DNA from: Arthrobacter psychrochitiniphilus
Lineage (GTDB): Bacteria; Actinomycetota; Actinomycetes; Actinomycetales; Micrococcaceae
Assembly (NCBI RefSeq): GCF_003185915.1
Contig: NZ_QHLZ01000002.1
Span: 1 to 64,000, forward strand
Length of the DNA stretch: 64,000 nt
Direction: 5' to 3'
Translations under genes and position numbers: made by a program
The notes under the pieces: generated by a model
Seen by the model: only the letters and a program-made list of their open reading frames with translations
What the model was told of the DNA's origin: nothing
Database searches by the model: none
Shown here: one piece after another, positions 26,970 to 35,757 of the stretch
Layout: the number at the start of each line of letters is the position of its first letter
Numbering within the stretch: the first letter of the stretch is position 1

Positions 26970-27716
26970 TTACTTCTTGCCCTGGTTCGCTACAGCCTGG
27001 ATAGCAGCAGCTGCGGCTTCGGGGTCCAGGTACGTGCCGCCGGGGGTGATGGGGGCGAAGTTCTCATCCAGTTCGTAGACGAGCGGGATTCCCGTGGGGA
27101 TGTTCAGCGAGGCGATGGCGTCATCTGAGATGCCGTCCAGGTGCTTGACCAAGGCGCGCAGCGAGTTGCCGTGGGCCGTAACCAGAACAGTCTTGCCGGC
27201 CTTGAGATCTTCCTTGATATCCGATTCCCAGTAGGGCAGCAGACGGATCAGGACGTCCTTGAGGCACTCGGTGCGCGGCAGGGCCTCACCCAAATCCGCG
27301 TATCGGGGATCGTGAGCCTGGGAGAATTCACTGTCATCGGACAAGGCAGGCGGCGCGGTGTCGTAGCTGCGGCGCCATTCCATAAACTGCTCTTCGCCAA
27401 ACTCGGCCAATGTCTGGGCCTTATCCTTACCCTGGAGCGCACCGTAGTGACGTTCGTTCAGACGCCAGTCACGCTTGACGTCAATCCAGCCGCGATCGGC
27501 CGCTTCCAGGGCCAGATTCGTGGTGTTGATGGCACGCTTGAGTCGCGAGGTGTAGACAATATCCGGCAGAAGGTTCTTCTCCACCAGCATCTCACCACCG
27601 CGTACGGCCTCGGTGCGGCCCTGATCATTCAAATCAACATCCACCCAGCCGGTGAACAGGTTCTTGGCGTTCCACTCACTGTGGCCATGGCGAAGCAAAA
27701 TCAACGTATAAGTCAT
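26970..27716 (-). CDS. gpmA: 2,3-bisphosphoglycerate-dependent phosphoglycerate mutase
   Basis: 248 residues. The catalytic RHG is at 9-11 (phospho-His H10), followed by [25 protein letters not shown] signature residues and the [12 protein letters not shown] loop; [14 protein letters not shown] holds the second His. It interconverts 3- and 2-phosphoglycerate in glycolysis. A TAAGAT -10 element is 6 nt before the ATG, so it is probably leaderless. The neighbourhood gpm-senX3-regX3 is shared with mycobacteria. Confidence 0.96.
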   Translation of the reverse strand: MTYTLILLRHGHSEWNAKNLFTGWVDVDLNDQGRTEAVRGGEMLVEKNLLPDIVYTSRLKRAINTTNLALEAADRGWIDVKRDWRLNERHYGALQGKDKAQTLAEFGEEQFMEWRRSYDTAPPALSDDSEFSQAHDPRYADLGEALPRTECLKDVLIRLLPYWESDIKEDLKAGKTVLVTAHGNSLRALVKHLDGISDDAIASLNIPTGIPLVYELDENFAPITPGGTYLDPEAAAAAIQAVANQGKK

Positions 27717-27722
27717 ACTTTC

Positions 27723-27728
27723 ATCTTA
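27723..27728 (-). promoter_or_regulatory. -10 element TAAGAT for leaderless gpmA
   Basis: TAAGAT on the minus strand with 6 nt (GAAAGT) to the ATG. Confidence 0.5.
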
Positions 27729-27944
27729 CCGGGCGTATTCGTTGGGCCAGAATTACTACGCAGATTTGCACTTTGGGCTGTTGCTCGCCATCTCTGCTCT
27801 ATCCGCCAGCACCCCTTTGAAGCACTGGTTGAACCCACCCAAAAACTGGGGTATCGAAGAGAGCGCCGGCAACAGGCACGTGATTGTGACTGGCAACACA
27901 GGGCGAAAAGGTCAAAAACGGCGGTTCCACCGCTGTGCACAAAA

Positions 27945-27950
27945 TAAAAT
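27945..27950 (+). promoter_or_regulatory. -10 element TAAAAT for a leaderless methyltransferase gene
   Basis: TAAAAT followed by 6 nt (TCTTAA) and GTG at 27957. It decides the start codon of the next gene. Confidence 0.5.
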
Positions 27951-27956
27951 TCTTAA

Positions 27957-28802
27957 GTGGTTCAACGTGCGCAGCGAGTGGGAAACTCTTCAGCCGACCC
28001 CTCAAACCGTGTAGTTCGCCAACGCAACAAGCCCTTTGGCAATGCGACCCGTGGCACCACAAATCCGAACCGGCTGCGCCGTGTTGACCGCTGGCTGGCA
28101 GGTCCCCAAGCCTGGCGGCTGAAATGCGAAAGCAACCCTCTTGTGGTTGATCTGGGATATGGCGGCTCCCCTGCAACGGCTGTTGAACTGTATTCGCGCA
28201 TTCATGCCGTGTGCCCAGCGGCCCATGTGACGGGGATCGAAATTGAGCCAGAACGCGTTCGCATCGCGAAGAAACTCGAGCACGATGGCCTGGATTTCCG
28301 GGTAGGCGGCTTTGAAATCCCGGTCTCCGGCAAGGCCACCATGGTGCGGGCGTTCAATGTCCTGCGTCAATATGATGAGGCGGATGTCCGGCTGATCTGG
28401 GACACCGTCTGCTCACGCTTGGCCCCACAGGGAATCTTTGTGGATGGCACCTGCGATGAGATTGGCAGGCGCAGTACCTGGGTGGCACTCGATAGCACGG
28501 GCCCACTCTCGCTCACCATTTCGCTGCGTTTTGGTGGTTTTGAACTGCCGTCCGACGTTGCCGAACGCCTGCCCAAGGCCCTCATCCACCACAACATGCC
28601 CGGCGAGCGGATCCACACATTCCTTCAGGCTCTGGACAAGCATTGGCTGGCCGGCTCAGCGCTGGCGCCCTTTGGCAACCGGCAGCGTTGGCTGGCTATG
28701 TGCCAAAAAATGTACGACGACGGCTGGCCAGTGGTGCGTTCACCCTCACGGTGGCGCTTGGGTGAACTGACCGTGGCCTGGTCCGCAGTGGATCCCAACT
28801 AA
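27957..28802 (+). CDS. class I SAM-dependent methyltransferase
   Basis: 281 residues from a GTG supported by a TAAAAT element 6 nt upstream. A Rossmann methyltransferase fold is suggested by VVDLGYGGSPATAVELYSRI (motif I, residues ~63-82), the acidic end of beta-2 in GIEIEPERVRIAKK, and FVDGTCDEIGRR later. The substrate cannot be told from sequence. It is convergent with the DUF2516 gene. Confidence 0.75.
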   Translation: MVQRAQRVGNSSADPSNRVVRQRNKPFGNATRGTTNPNRLRRVDRWLAGPQAWRLKCESNPLVVDLGYGGSPATAVELYSRIHAVCPAAHVTGIEIEPERVRIAKKLEHDGLDFRVGGFEIPVSGKATMVRAFNVLRQYDEADVRLIWDTVCSRLAPQGIFVDGTCDEIGRRSTWVALDSTGPLSLTISLRFGGFELPSDVAERLPKALIHHNMPGERIHTFLQALDKHWLAGSALAPFGNRQRWLAMCQKMYDDGWPVVRSPSRWRLGELTVAWSAVDPN

Positions 28803-28848
28803 GTTCAGTGGAGCATAGCCAAGGGTTGAGCCCAGCTAAGGGTTACGC

Positions 28849-28876
28849 AGGCACCTGCCAAAGCGGGCAGGTGCCT
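28849..28876. terminator. hairpin between the convergent methyltransferase and DUF2516 genes
   Basis: AGGCACCTGCC (28849-28859) pairs with GGCAGGTGCCT (28866-28876) over 11 bp. No T-run on either side, so it is only a candidate bidirectional terminator. Confidence 0.4.
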
Positions 28877-28934
28877 AGGGCAGCGGTTAGCTAAAGGGCA
28901 CGTACCTGAGGGCAACGGTTAACAGGGACAACAA

Positions 28935-29294
28935 TTACCAGGAAGAGCCGCGGTTTTGGCCGCCGCGCTTGCGTGCGCGAACCTCAACGAGGGCCGGGCG
29001 CACGTCTGCCAAGTAGACCCCTGCAGCGGTAGCGCCGCCCAAGGTCAGCAGCAACATCATGCCAAGCGGCGGCACCGTCAAGGTCATGATGGGGCCAATG
29101 ATGTACAGGAACCCAAAGAAACTAGCGCCGCCTGTCAGGGCAGCCCAAAACGTCTTAGTCCGCTTGTACACGCGTTCGAAGTCACTGGGCGGGGTGCGCA
29201 AGCAATCGGCAAGTGCCCACACTTGAACGCCGAAGGCCAGCAGTCCCAGTGCCACCAGGATGAGGAACTCTAGAAAGTGCATAATGTTTACCAC
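28935..29294 (-). CDS. DUF2516-family small membrane protein
   Basis: 119 residues with three membrane segments: ~8-27, ~48-68 and ~75-97. Between them is the conserved CLRTPPSDFERVYKRTKTFW. The C-terminus is basic. The family is common in Actinobacteria and has no known function. A GTG start at 29294 is 6 nt after a TAAGCT -10 element that overlaps the stop codon of the upstream PLP enzyme, so it probably has its own promoter. Confidence 0.8.
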   Translation of the reverse strand: MVNIMHFLEFLILVALGLLAFGVQVWALADCLRTPPSDFERVYKRTKTFWAALTGGASFFGFLYIIGPIMTLTVPPLGMMLLLTLGGATAAGVYLADVRPALVEVRARKRGGQNRGSSW

Positions 29295-29300
29295 AGACTC

Positions 29301-29306
29301 AGCTTA
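29301..29306 (-). promoter_or_regulatory. -10 element TAAGCT overlapping the metB-like stop
   Basis: TAAGCT on the minus strand contains the TAA stop of the metB-like gene and lies 6 nt before the GTG of the DUF2516 gene. Confidence 0.4.
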
Positions 29307-30497
29307 CAGTCCCGCACCGGATATTGGCTGTGAGAGCTGGTCCAGCGCCTGATCTAGATCGGCCCAGAGGTCTTCCACATTCTCAATACCAACGCTTAAG
29401 CGCAAGAGATTCTGGGGAACAGTATCCGGCTCATTGGCGTGGCGCCGGCGCCTTTCAATGAGCGATTCAACTCCGCCCAGCGAGGTGGCGGGAGTCCACA
29501 AGTCCAGCGCCTCCACAACGGCGGTTGCGGCCTCTGCTCCCCCAGCCACTTGAATGCACAAAACAGAACCAAAACCACTCATTTGTGCTTTGGCCCTGAC
29601 ATGACCCGGGTCCGACTCCAGGCCTGGGAACAAAACCTTCTCAACGCCGCTATGCGTGTCCAGACGGCGGGCCAGCTCAAGGGCGCTGGCCTGGGAACGT
29701 TCCACCCGCAGCGCCAGAGTCCGCAGGCCCCGCAGCGCCAACCACGCCTCAAAAGGTCCGGCGATGGCTCCATGGATGGAACGGTGATGCAGCAGAGCCT
29801 CGCGCAGATCCGGGCGGGAGGTGGCAAGGGCGCCGAGGATGACATCAGAATGGCCGGCCAAGTACTTCGTCACTGAATGCAGAACAATGTCAGAGCCCAG
29901 CTCGAGAGGCTTTTGCACCAGCGGAGTGGAGAAGGTGTTATCGGTGACAATGATGGCCCCCACCGCCTGGGCCGAACGGCATAGCAACTCCATATCAGCC
30001 ACCTCCAGCATGGGGTTGGTGGGGCTCTCCAGCCACAGCATGTCAGCTGCCTTCTCCCCCGCCCCCGTCAACGCCGCGATGACCTCATCATTGTTGGCGA
30101 TGTCCACGGTACGCAACGTAAACAAGCCCTTCGCAGCCTGTTCCTGCGCCATGACCAGCGCACCCTGGTAGGAGTGGATGGGCATAACGAGAGTGCCGCC
30201 TGTGGGGATCAGCGAAAGCGCGGCAGAAGCCGCAGCCAGACCGGAACCGAAAATGAGGGCCGGCAGCGTGGCACCTTCTAGCTGGGACAGTGCCTCCTCC
30301 AACGGATCCCAGGTGGGGTTGGAATAGCGTCCGTACGCCCGATCGCCATCGACAACGGTCCCGGTTCCCACATAGGTAGAGGAGAGCATGATCGGCGGAT
30401 TGACGGGGGCGTCGTGAACGCGTGGGGGGCGCCCTGCCGCCACAACAAGGGTGTCGGGGCGTAGGTGTTCGGGATGGCTGGCAGGCTGGTGCGTCAT
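29304..30497 (-). CDS. Cys/Met-metabolism PLP enzyme (cystathionine gamma-synthase/lyase-like)
   Basis: 397 residues from the ATG at 30497, chosen because TAGTGT lies 7 nt upstream; a GTG three codons earlier is the alternative. Fold type I: YGRYSNPTWDPLEEAL near 55-70, FGSGLAAASA, ESPTNPMLEVAD, VTDNTFSTP and the PLP lysine K211 in SVTKYLAGHSD. The reaction is gamma-replacement or elimination on homoserine esters or cystathionine; the exact activity (MetB, MetC or CTH type) cannot be fixed from sequence. Confidence 0.85.
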   Translation of the reverse strand: MTHQPASHPEHLRPDTLVVAAGRPPRVHDAPVNPPIMLSSTYVGTGTVVDGDRAYGRYSNPTWDPLEEALSQLEGATLPALIFGSGLAAASAALSLIPTGGTLVMPIHSYQGALVMAQEQAAKGLFTLRTVDIANNDEVIAALTGAGEKAADMLWLESPTNPMLEVADMELLCRSAQAVGAIIVTDNTFSTPLVQKPLELGSDIVLHSVTKYLAGHSDVILGALATSRPDLREALLHHRSIHGAIAGPFEAWLALRGLRTLALRVERSQASALELARRLDTHSGVEKVLFPGLESDPGHVRAKAQMSGFGSVLCIQVAGGAEAATAVVEALDLWTPATSLGGVESLIERRRRHANEPDTVPQNLLRLSVGIENVEDLWADLDQALDQLSQPISGAGL

Positions 30498-30504
30498 ACT
30501 TTCC

Positions 30505-30510
30505 ACACTA
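30505..30510 (-). promoter_or_regulatory. -10 element TAGTGT for the leaderless metB-like gene
   Basis: TAGTGT with 7 nt (GGAAAGT) to the ATG, same hexamer and spacing as at glgP. Confidence 0.5.
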
Positions 30511-30691
30511 GACCGCCTGCGTCACGCTCGCGCACATTGTGACATTAGCCGGGCGGGCCACCTGGCGTGGTGGGCGTGGCGGCTGGCACCGAGCAGGCGG
30601 GTGGCGGGCCACCGCCCTGGCGTGGCGGCTGGAGCCGCTGTCCTTGTGGATAAGCTTCCGGTGCCGCAAGGAATCATTCAGCTTGGGCCGG

Positions 30692-30697
30692 TAGGCT
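30692..30697 (+). promoter_or_regulatory. -10 element TAGGCT for leaderless tmk
   Basis: TAGGCT followed by 6 nt and the GTG at 30704. No purine-rich ribosome-binding site of AGGAG type fits. Confidence 0.45.
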
Positions 30698-30703
30698 GGT
30701 GGG

Positions 30704-31363
30704 GTGACTGATTCTGCTGCCCCGATGCCGGGCTTATTCATTGCTTTTGAGGGCGGCGACGGTGCTGGAAAATCCACTCAGGCTGCATTGTTAGCCAAGA
30801 CCCTCTCCCACGCCGGACACACAGTTTTGCGCACCCGTGAGCCAGGCGGCACCCCGGTGGGCGAAAAGCTGCGTTCCCTAGTCCTGGATCACGGCCAAGG
30901 TGAAATCGATGCCCGGACCGAGGCATTGATCTTCGCAGCAGCCCGGGCAGCGCACGCGGCTCAAGTCATCATTCCAGCTGTGGCCCGTGGAGAGATAGTA
31001 CTTAGCGACAGGTATGCGGATTCCTCGATCGCTTACCAAGGTTCCGGGCGCGGACTCGGCACGGCAGCCATCAAGGATCTCAACGATTGGGCTACCGGTG
31101 GTCTGTGGCCGGATCTGACCGTCCTGCTGGATGTCTCCCCGACTGCCGGGCGGGAACGGCGCACGGCCGGTGACGCTACTGAAGACCGGATGGAATCAGA
31201 ACCGGATCATTTCCACGCCGCCATCCGTACCGCCTTTCTTGACTTAGCCGCGGCCAGCCCCGAGCGTTATGTGGTGCTTCCCGCCGGTGGCAGCGTGGAT
31301 GAGCTTGCCGCATCTGTGGCCCGGCATGTACAAGATCTGTTGCACAAACGGTCCCGGGCATGA
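30704..31363 (+). CDS. tmk: thymidylate kinase
   Basis: 219 residues, GTG start. The P-loop EGGDGAGKST is at 16-25, the DR signature is in LSDRYADSSIAYQGSGRGL, and the TREPGGTPVGEKLR segment binds dTMP. It phosphorylates dTMP to dTDP. Its ATGA overlap with holB marks an operon. Confidence 0.96.
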   Translation: MTDSAAPMPGLFIAFEGGDGAGKSTQAALLAKTLSHAGHTVLRTREPGGTPVGEKLRSLVLDHGQGEIDARTEALIFAAARAAHAAQVIIPAVARGEIVLSDRYADSSIAYQGSGRGLGTAAIKDLNDWATGGLWPDLTVLLDVSPTAGRERRTAGDATEDRMESEPDHFHAAIRTAFLDLAAASPERYVVLPAGGSVDELAASVARHVQDLLHKRSRA

Positions 31364-32529
31364 GCGTCTGGGTTGATCTGCAGGGCCAGGACAGTGTGGT
31401 CTCGCAGCTGCGCCGTGCCGCCCAGTCTGGCAGCCCCACGCACGCGTGGCTTTTGACGGGCCCGCCGGGCTCAGGGCGCTCAAATGCGGCGCTGGCCTTT
31501 GCCGCCGCCTTGGTCTGTGAGCAGTCCGAACTCAACGCCCGCGGCTGCGGTGTGTGCAAGGCCTGCCACACCACCATGGCCGGAACCAACGCGGACGTCA
31601 CCTTCATCGCCACCGAGAAAACCACGATCACCATTGAGGAAGCCCGCTCGCTGGTCCGCAAGGCCTATGACAGCCCCTCCTCCGCACGGTGGCGGGTCAT
31701 GATTGTTGGTGACGCCGACCGCATGGCCGAACGCACCACGAACGTCTTGCTGAAGGCCATCGAGGAACCGCCTCCGCGGACCATCTGGATCCTGTGCGCT
31801 CCGAGCCCGGCCGATGTCCTTGTGACGATCCGGTCCCGCTGCCGCACCCTGACCTTGCGCCTGCCCCCCGTTGAGGATGTGGCCGCGCTGCTGGTGCGCC
31901 GCGACGGTATTGATCCTGCGCTTGCGTTGATCTCCGCCCGCGCCGCGCAAAGCCACATTGGGATTGCTCGGCGCCTCGCCAGAGATCCCGGTGCCCGTGA
32001 ACGTCGCGATGCCACGGTCCGGCTGCCGCTGAATCTGCGTGACGTCACCACGGCTGTCATGGCGGCCGCTTCTCTGCTGGCGCTGGCCCAGGAAGAAGCC
32101 TCTTCCTCCAATGAAGAGCGCGACGCCGGCGAAAAAGCCACGCTGTTGCGCAACCTCGGCGCCCCCGAGACTGGGACGCTGCCACCTCCTTTGCGCGCCC
32201 AGGTGCGTGCCTTGGAAGAGGACCAGAAGCGGCGCGCCAAGCGCTCGGTGACGGATCATTTGGACCGGGCGCTGACAGATCTGCTCTCTTTCTACCGGGA
32301 TGTGCTGGTTCTGCAGCTAGCCGCCCGCGGCGGGAACGGCGCGCTGGCCCAAGGCGTTGAACTCGTCAATGAAGGTCTCAGGGGAGACCTGTTCGCCTTT
32401 GCCCAAAACTCCCGTGCGGAAGCCACCCTTGCCCGTATGGATGCCATCAATGCCGTGCGCCACCGGCTCACCACCACCAATGTTGCCCCGCTGCTGGCTC
32501 TTGAAGCCATGGCAGTAAGCCTGCTCTAA
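31360..32529 (+). CDS. holB: DNA polymerase III delta' subunit
   Basis: 389 residues. AAA+ clamp-loader subunit: the P-loop position reads GPPGSGRSN with Arg in place of Lys (R40), as expected for a subunit that does not hydrolyse ATP. The zinc module is C53, C63, C66 and C69. VMIVGDADRM, NVLLKAIEEPP and the RSRCRTL arginine-finger region (SRC motif) follow. It overlaps tmk by four bases, a common pairing. Confidence 0.95.
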   Translation: MSVWVDLQGQDSVVSQLRRAAQSGSPTHAWLLTGPPGSGRSNAALAFAAALVCEQSELNARGCGVCKACHTTMAGTNADVTFIATEKTTITIEEARSLVRKAYDSPSSARWRVMIVGDADRMAERTTNVLLKAIEEPPPRTIWILCAPSPADVLVTIRSRCRTLTLRLPPVEDVAALLVRRDGIDPALALISARAAQSHIGIARRLARDPGARERRDATVRLPLNLRDVTTAVMAAASLLALAQEEASSSNEERDAGEKATLLRNLGAPETGTLPPPLRAQVRALEEDQKRRAKRSVTDHLDRALTDLLSFYRDVLVLQLAARGGNGALAQGVELVNEGLRGDLFAFAQNSRAEATLARMDAINAVRHRLTTTNVAPLLALEAMAVSLL

Positions 32530-32532
32530 AAC

Positions 32533-34095
32533 GTGAAGGACTCCCATATGCCTGCCGGAAACCAACGACGGCGACCCCGCCTCCGCCTGTCCCTCACCGC
32601 CGCTGCGGCTCTTCTTGGGCTGCTCTTGAGCTCGTGCTCCGTACTGGCGCCAGAACAACCCTCGGTCAGCTCCGCGGATCCGTCAACAGTGGGCGAGGTG
32701 CCTGCGGACCTGTTGACCTTTTACGGCCAAACGGTGACCTGGACCTCGTGCAGCGGGGGGTTCCAGTGTGCCGAGGTGAGCGTTCCGATGAATTATGCGG
32801 CCCCGAAGAAGGAGGCCATCAACTTATCGGTGATTCGCCTTCCCGCCTCCGGGAAGCGCCAAGGCGCCATGCTGATCAACCCTGGCGGGCCGGGGGGATC
32901 CGGTGTGGACATGGTCAAGAACGGCGCCAGTTCCTATTTTTCCGCCAAACTGCGCGGCGCCTATGACGTGGTGGGTTTTGACCCGCGCGGGGTACAACGT
33001 TCGGCTCCGGTCAAGTGCCTAAACGATGCTCAGATGGACTCGGCGCGGCAGGAGGAGTTCAACACCAACTCCCCGGCCGGAATCGCCGCGGTGGAGGCGG
33101 AGGCGAAACGGCAGAGCAAGCTGTGCCAGCAAAACTCCGGGCCGAGCCTGCCCTACCTGGACACCGTCAGCTCCGCCCGTGACATGGATATCCTCCGTGC
33201 CGTGGTGGGAGATACAAAGCTGAACTACATGGGTTTCTCCTACGGCACCAAATTGGGCGCCACCTACGCCGGGTTGTTTCCTTCTCGAGTAGGGCGGCTC
33301 TCACTAGACGGCGCCATGGACCCCTCACTAAACATTGATCAGGTCTCGATGGGCCAGGCTGTTGGCTTTGAAAACGCCCTGCGGGCCTGGGCCGCGGAAT
33401 GCCTGAGCAGCAACGAGTGCCCCGTATCCGGGACTGTGGATGAGGCAATGGCCCAAATTCGGGAGCTCAACGACGTCTACACCGCCACACCCCAACAAAC
33501 CCCGGAGGGCCGCGTTGTGACCGGAACCGAATTCACCGGGGCCATCGCCTTCGGCATGTACTCAACCGATTTGTGGGCACCTTTGACGGGCGCCTTGAAA
33601 CAAGCCTTTGCCGGGGACGCCTCGGGCATGCTCATGCTGGCGGACTTCTCTGCGGATAGAGACTCCGATGGCAAGTACAATTCCAACACCGCCGCCGCCT
33701 TCACCGCGATCAACTGCCTTGACTACCCCATGAACTCGGATCTGACACACATGCGTGAACAGGCAGAGCTTTTGAAGAAGGCCGCCCCCACCTTTGGGGA
33801 CTTGCTGAGCTATTCGGGAATGAGTTGCAAATACTGGCCCTTCCCGGCCACGGGTGCGCCCGCGCCGATCACCGCCGCAGGGGCCGGACCCATCTTGGTG
33901 GTCGGCACAACGGGCGATCCTGCTACTCCCTATACCTGGGCAGAAGCGTTGGCCAAGCAGCTGGATTCCGGGGTCTTGGTGACGTGGAAAGGCCAAGGCC
34001 ACACCGCCTACGGCCGTGCCAACGCCTGCCTGACGTCCGTAGTAGATGACTACTTTGTGGACGGCAAGGTACCGAACGCGGGAACGCGCTGCTAA
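32533..34095 (+). CDS. exported alpha/beta-hydrolase lipoprotein (tripeptidyl aminopeptidase family)
   Basis: 520 residues from a GTG; an ATG five codons later is also possible. The N-terminus is twin-Arg-like basic, then hydrophobic, with lipobox LSSC (C35). Oxyanion-loop NPGGPGGSG at 116-124, nucleophile S236 in GFSYGT, and a C-terminal TAP-like domain with VVGTTGDPATPY (Asp) and GQGHTAYG (His). Such enzymes (SlpD/E, Tap) remove short N-terminal peptides outside the cell. It follows holB by 3 bp. Confidence 0.88.
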   Translation: MKDSHMPAGNQRRRPRLRLSLTAAAALLGLLLSSCSVLAPEQPSVSSADPSTVGEVPADLLTFYGQTVTWTSCSGGFQCAEVSVPMNYAAPKKEAINLSVIRLPASGKRQGAMLINPGGPGGSGVDMVKNGASSYFSAKLRGAYDVVGFDPRGVQRSAPVKCLNDAQMDSARQEEFNTNSPAGIAAVEAEAKRQSKLCQQNSGPSLPYLDTVSSARDMDILRAVVGDTKLNYMGFSYGTKLGATYAGLFPSRVGRLSLDGAMDPSLNIDQVSMGQAVGFENALRAWAAECLSSNECPVSGTVDEAMAQIRELNDVYTATPQQTPEGRVVTGTEFTGAIAFGMYSTDLWAPLTGALKQAFAGDASGMLMLADFSADRDSDGKYNSNTAAAFTAINCLDYPMNSDLTHMREQAELLKKAAPTFGDLLSYSGMSCKYWPFPATGAPAPITAAGAGPILVVGTTGDPATPYTWAEALAKQLDSGVLVTWKGQGHTAYGRANACLTSVVDDYFVDGKVPNAGTRC

Positions 34096-34249
34096 CTTTT
34101 GCCGCCCGGCACCGGCGCGGGCTGAAGAGCGGGCGGCGGGGCGGGCGGCGGGACGGGCGGCAGCGCCGATTTTGTACATCCGGCCCGCACCGATTAGAGT
34201 AGTTTCTTGTGTTCGGTACTTGATCCCGCAAGGGCCCAAACCAGCACAG

Positions 34250-34325
34250 GCCTCCATAGCTCAGTTGGTAGAGCGTTTCACTCGTAATGAAAAGGTCAAC
34301 AGTTCGATTCTGTTTGGAGGCTCCA
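34250..34325 (+). tRNA. tRNA-Thr (anticodon CGU)
   Basis: 76 nt. Acceptor GCCTCCA pairs with TGGAGGC; anticodon stem TTTCA/TGAAA encloses CTCGTAA, giving anticodon CGT. The T-loop is TTCGATT and CCA is encoded. A terminator follows directly. Confidence 0.95.
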
Positions 34326-34327
34326 CT

Positions 34328-34361
34328 AAAACCCCCGGATTCTAAGGAATCCGGGGGTTTT
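34328..34361 (+). terminator. terminator of tRNA-Thr
   Basis: A 15-bp stem (34328-34342 with 34347-34361) and a 4-nt loop; the second arm ends in TTTT. Confidence 0.9.
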
Positions 34362-34570
34362 CTGGTTGTGTCCCCACAAATCCCGGGTTTGGACTGTAAA
34401 CCATGGCTTGAGCCAACCGCTATTCCTTCGCTCCGAGTCCGAGTGCCTGCCGGTAAGAATCGATCCGTGAGAAATGGTCGCTAAGGACATACCTAAACCA
34501 CCATTTCTCCCGGATGGATGAGGATACGCCCGGGAAAAGTCCCGTACCCAGCAGGCCGGAACCCCGGGCA

Positions 34571-34576
34571 TAAAAT
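34571..34576 (+). promoter_or_regulatory. -10 element TAAAAT for leaderless ltrA-like gene
   Basis: TAAAAT followed by 6 nt (GTGCCC) and the ATG at 34583. It argues against the GTG two codons earlier. Confidence 0.5.
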
Positions 34577-34582
34577 GTGCCC

Positions 34583-35755
34583 ATGAGCAGAAAACCTCAA
34601 CCTCACCCAACCGCACCCCGGCAGCCGGCGCGTGAACCCGGGCGGGTTCACTGGATGGAATTGTTCTTCGATTTAGTGTTCGTGGCCTTCGTGGGACAGC
34701 TGGCCCACGGCATCCACGGCGATCCCGGCTGGGCGGAATTTGGCACCTACGTGCTGCTGTTCTTCCCCGCCTGGTGGGCGTGGGCCAACATTGTCTCGGT
34801 AGTGAATCTGCTCCCCGGCCTGACAGCCCGGGTGCTTGGGGTGGCCATGCTGGCTGCCATGGCCGCAGCAGCACTTATGGCGGCAGCCGCCCCGGAAGCC
34901 TTTGGCGAGCGGGCATGGGCCTTCTCGCTGGCAAACGCCGCCATGCGCATAGTCCTACTCATTCTGTGGCTGTACCAGCACCGCACATTCTCCACCGATT
35001 CGCCGTGGCGGATCTGGGTCTATAACGGCGGAACCGCGGCCCTGTGGCTCATTGCAGCGTTCTTGCCACTGGCCGCCACCGTGAGCCTCTGGGCGGTTTC
35101 GATAGCCCTTGAAATTCTCATGGTGGCCAACAGCAACCGAATCGGGGCCAACCGGAGCATGGCCGCCATCAACATTGAGCACGCAGGGGAACGGTTGGGC
35201 CTGTTTGTGATCATAGTTCTGGGGGAATCGGTGTTTAGCATTGTCAACGAGGCAGCCACCGATTGGAGCCCCAGTACCGGCCTCGTGGCATCCTTGGGGT
35301 TCATCATCGTGGCCTTGCTTGGCTGGGCTTTCTTCCAATACGGCATGGGCACGCTGTCCAGCGGCTTGGAACACCTGCGCGAACGGGGCGATCTCACCGG
35401 GATCCTGCAAACCACACTGTTCATGCCGTTCGTGCTGGTTCTGGGGGTGACCTCACTCGCCGCAGGCATTGCCACCGCCATCCCGGAACCGTTCAAGCCG
35501 CTGCCGCTAGGCGCAACCATCGCCTTGGGCGGCGGGATCGCTCTCTTTTACGCCACTAACGCGGCCGCCTCGCTGCGCTACGGACAACCTCCGCGCACGG
35601 TCCTGATCTGGAGCATCCCCACCGTGGTGATTGCGCTTTGCCTAATTCCGGCTAGCGCAACCCAGCCAGCCGCCGTGGTGCTTGCTCTGGTGGCGGGCCT
35701 TCTGGTGGCGCTCACCGGCTATGTTGAAATCACCGCACGGCTGCGGCACACCTGA
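34583..35755 (+). CDS. LtrA family membrane protein
   Basis: 390 residues, about ten hydrophobic segments. The N-terminal WMELFFDLVFVAFVGQLAHG is the LtrA (low temperature requirement A) signature and FVIIVLGESVFSIVNEA is the second conserved block. The family was named from a cold-sensitive Listeria mutant; the molecular function is not known. It ends 2 bp before the stop of the opposite-strand fbpC. Confidence 0.85.
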   Translation: MSRKPQPHPTAPRQPAREPGRVHWMELFFDLVFVAFVGQLAHGIHGDPGWAEFGTYVLLFFPAWWAWANIVSVVNLLPGLTARVLGVAMLAAMAAAALMAAAAPEAFGERAWAFSLANAAMRIVLLILWLYQHRTFSTDSPWRIWVYNGGTAALWLIAAFLPLAATVSLWAVSIALEILMVANSNRIGANRSMAAINIEHAGERLGLFVIIVLGESVFSIVNEAATDWSPSTGLVASLGFIIVALLGWAFFQYGMGTLSSGLEHLRERGDLTGILQTTLFMPFVLVLGVTSLAAGIATAIPEPFKPLPLGATIALGGGIALFYATNAAASLRYGQPPRTVLIWSIPTVVIALCLIPASATQPAAVVLALVAGLLVALTGYVEITARLRHT

Positions 35756-35757
35756 CG

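Noticed and set aside
30511..30691. possible small gene between the metB-like gene and tmk
   Set aside because: GC-rich repeats of GGCGTGG type; readings in all frames look like low-complexity shadows.
34384..34470. degenerate tRNA-Tyr-like piece after tRNA-Thr
   Set aside because: GACTGTAAACC resembles an anticodon arm, but acceptor and T-arms cannot be paired; probably chance. No integrase gene is nearby, so no attachment-site claim is made.
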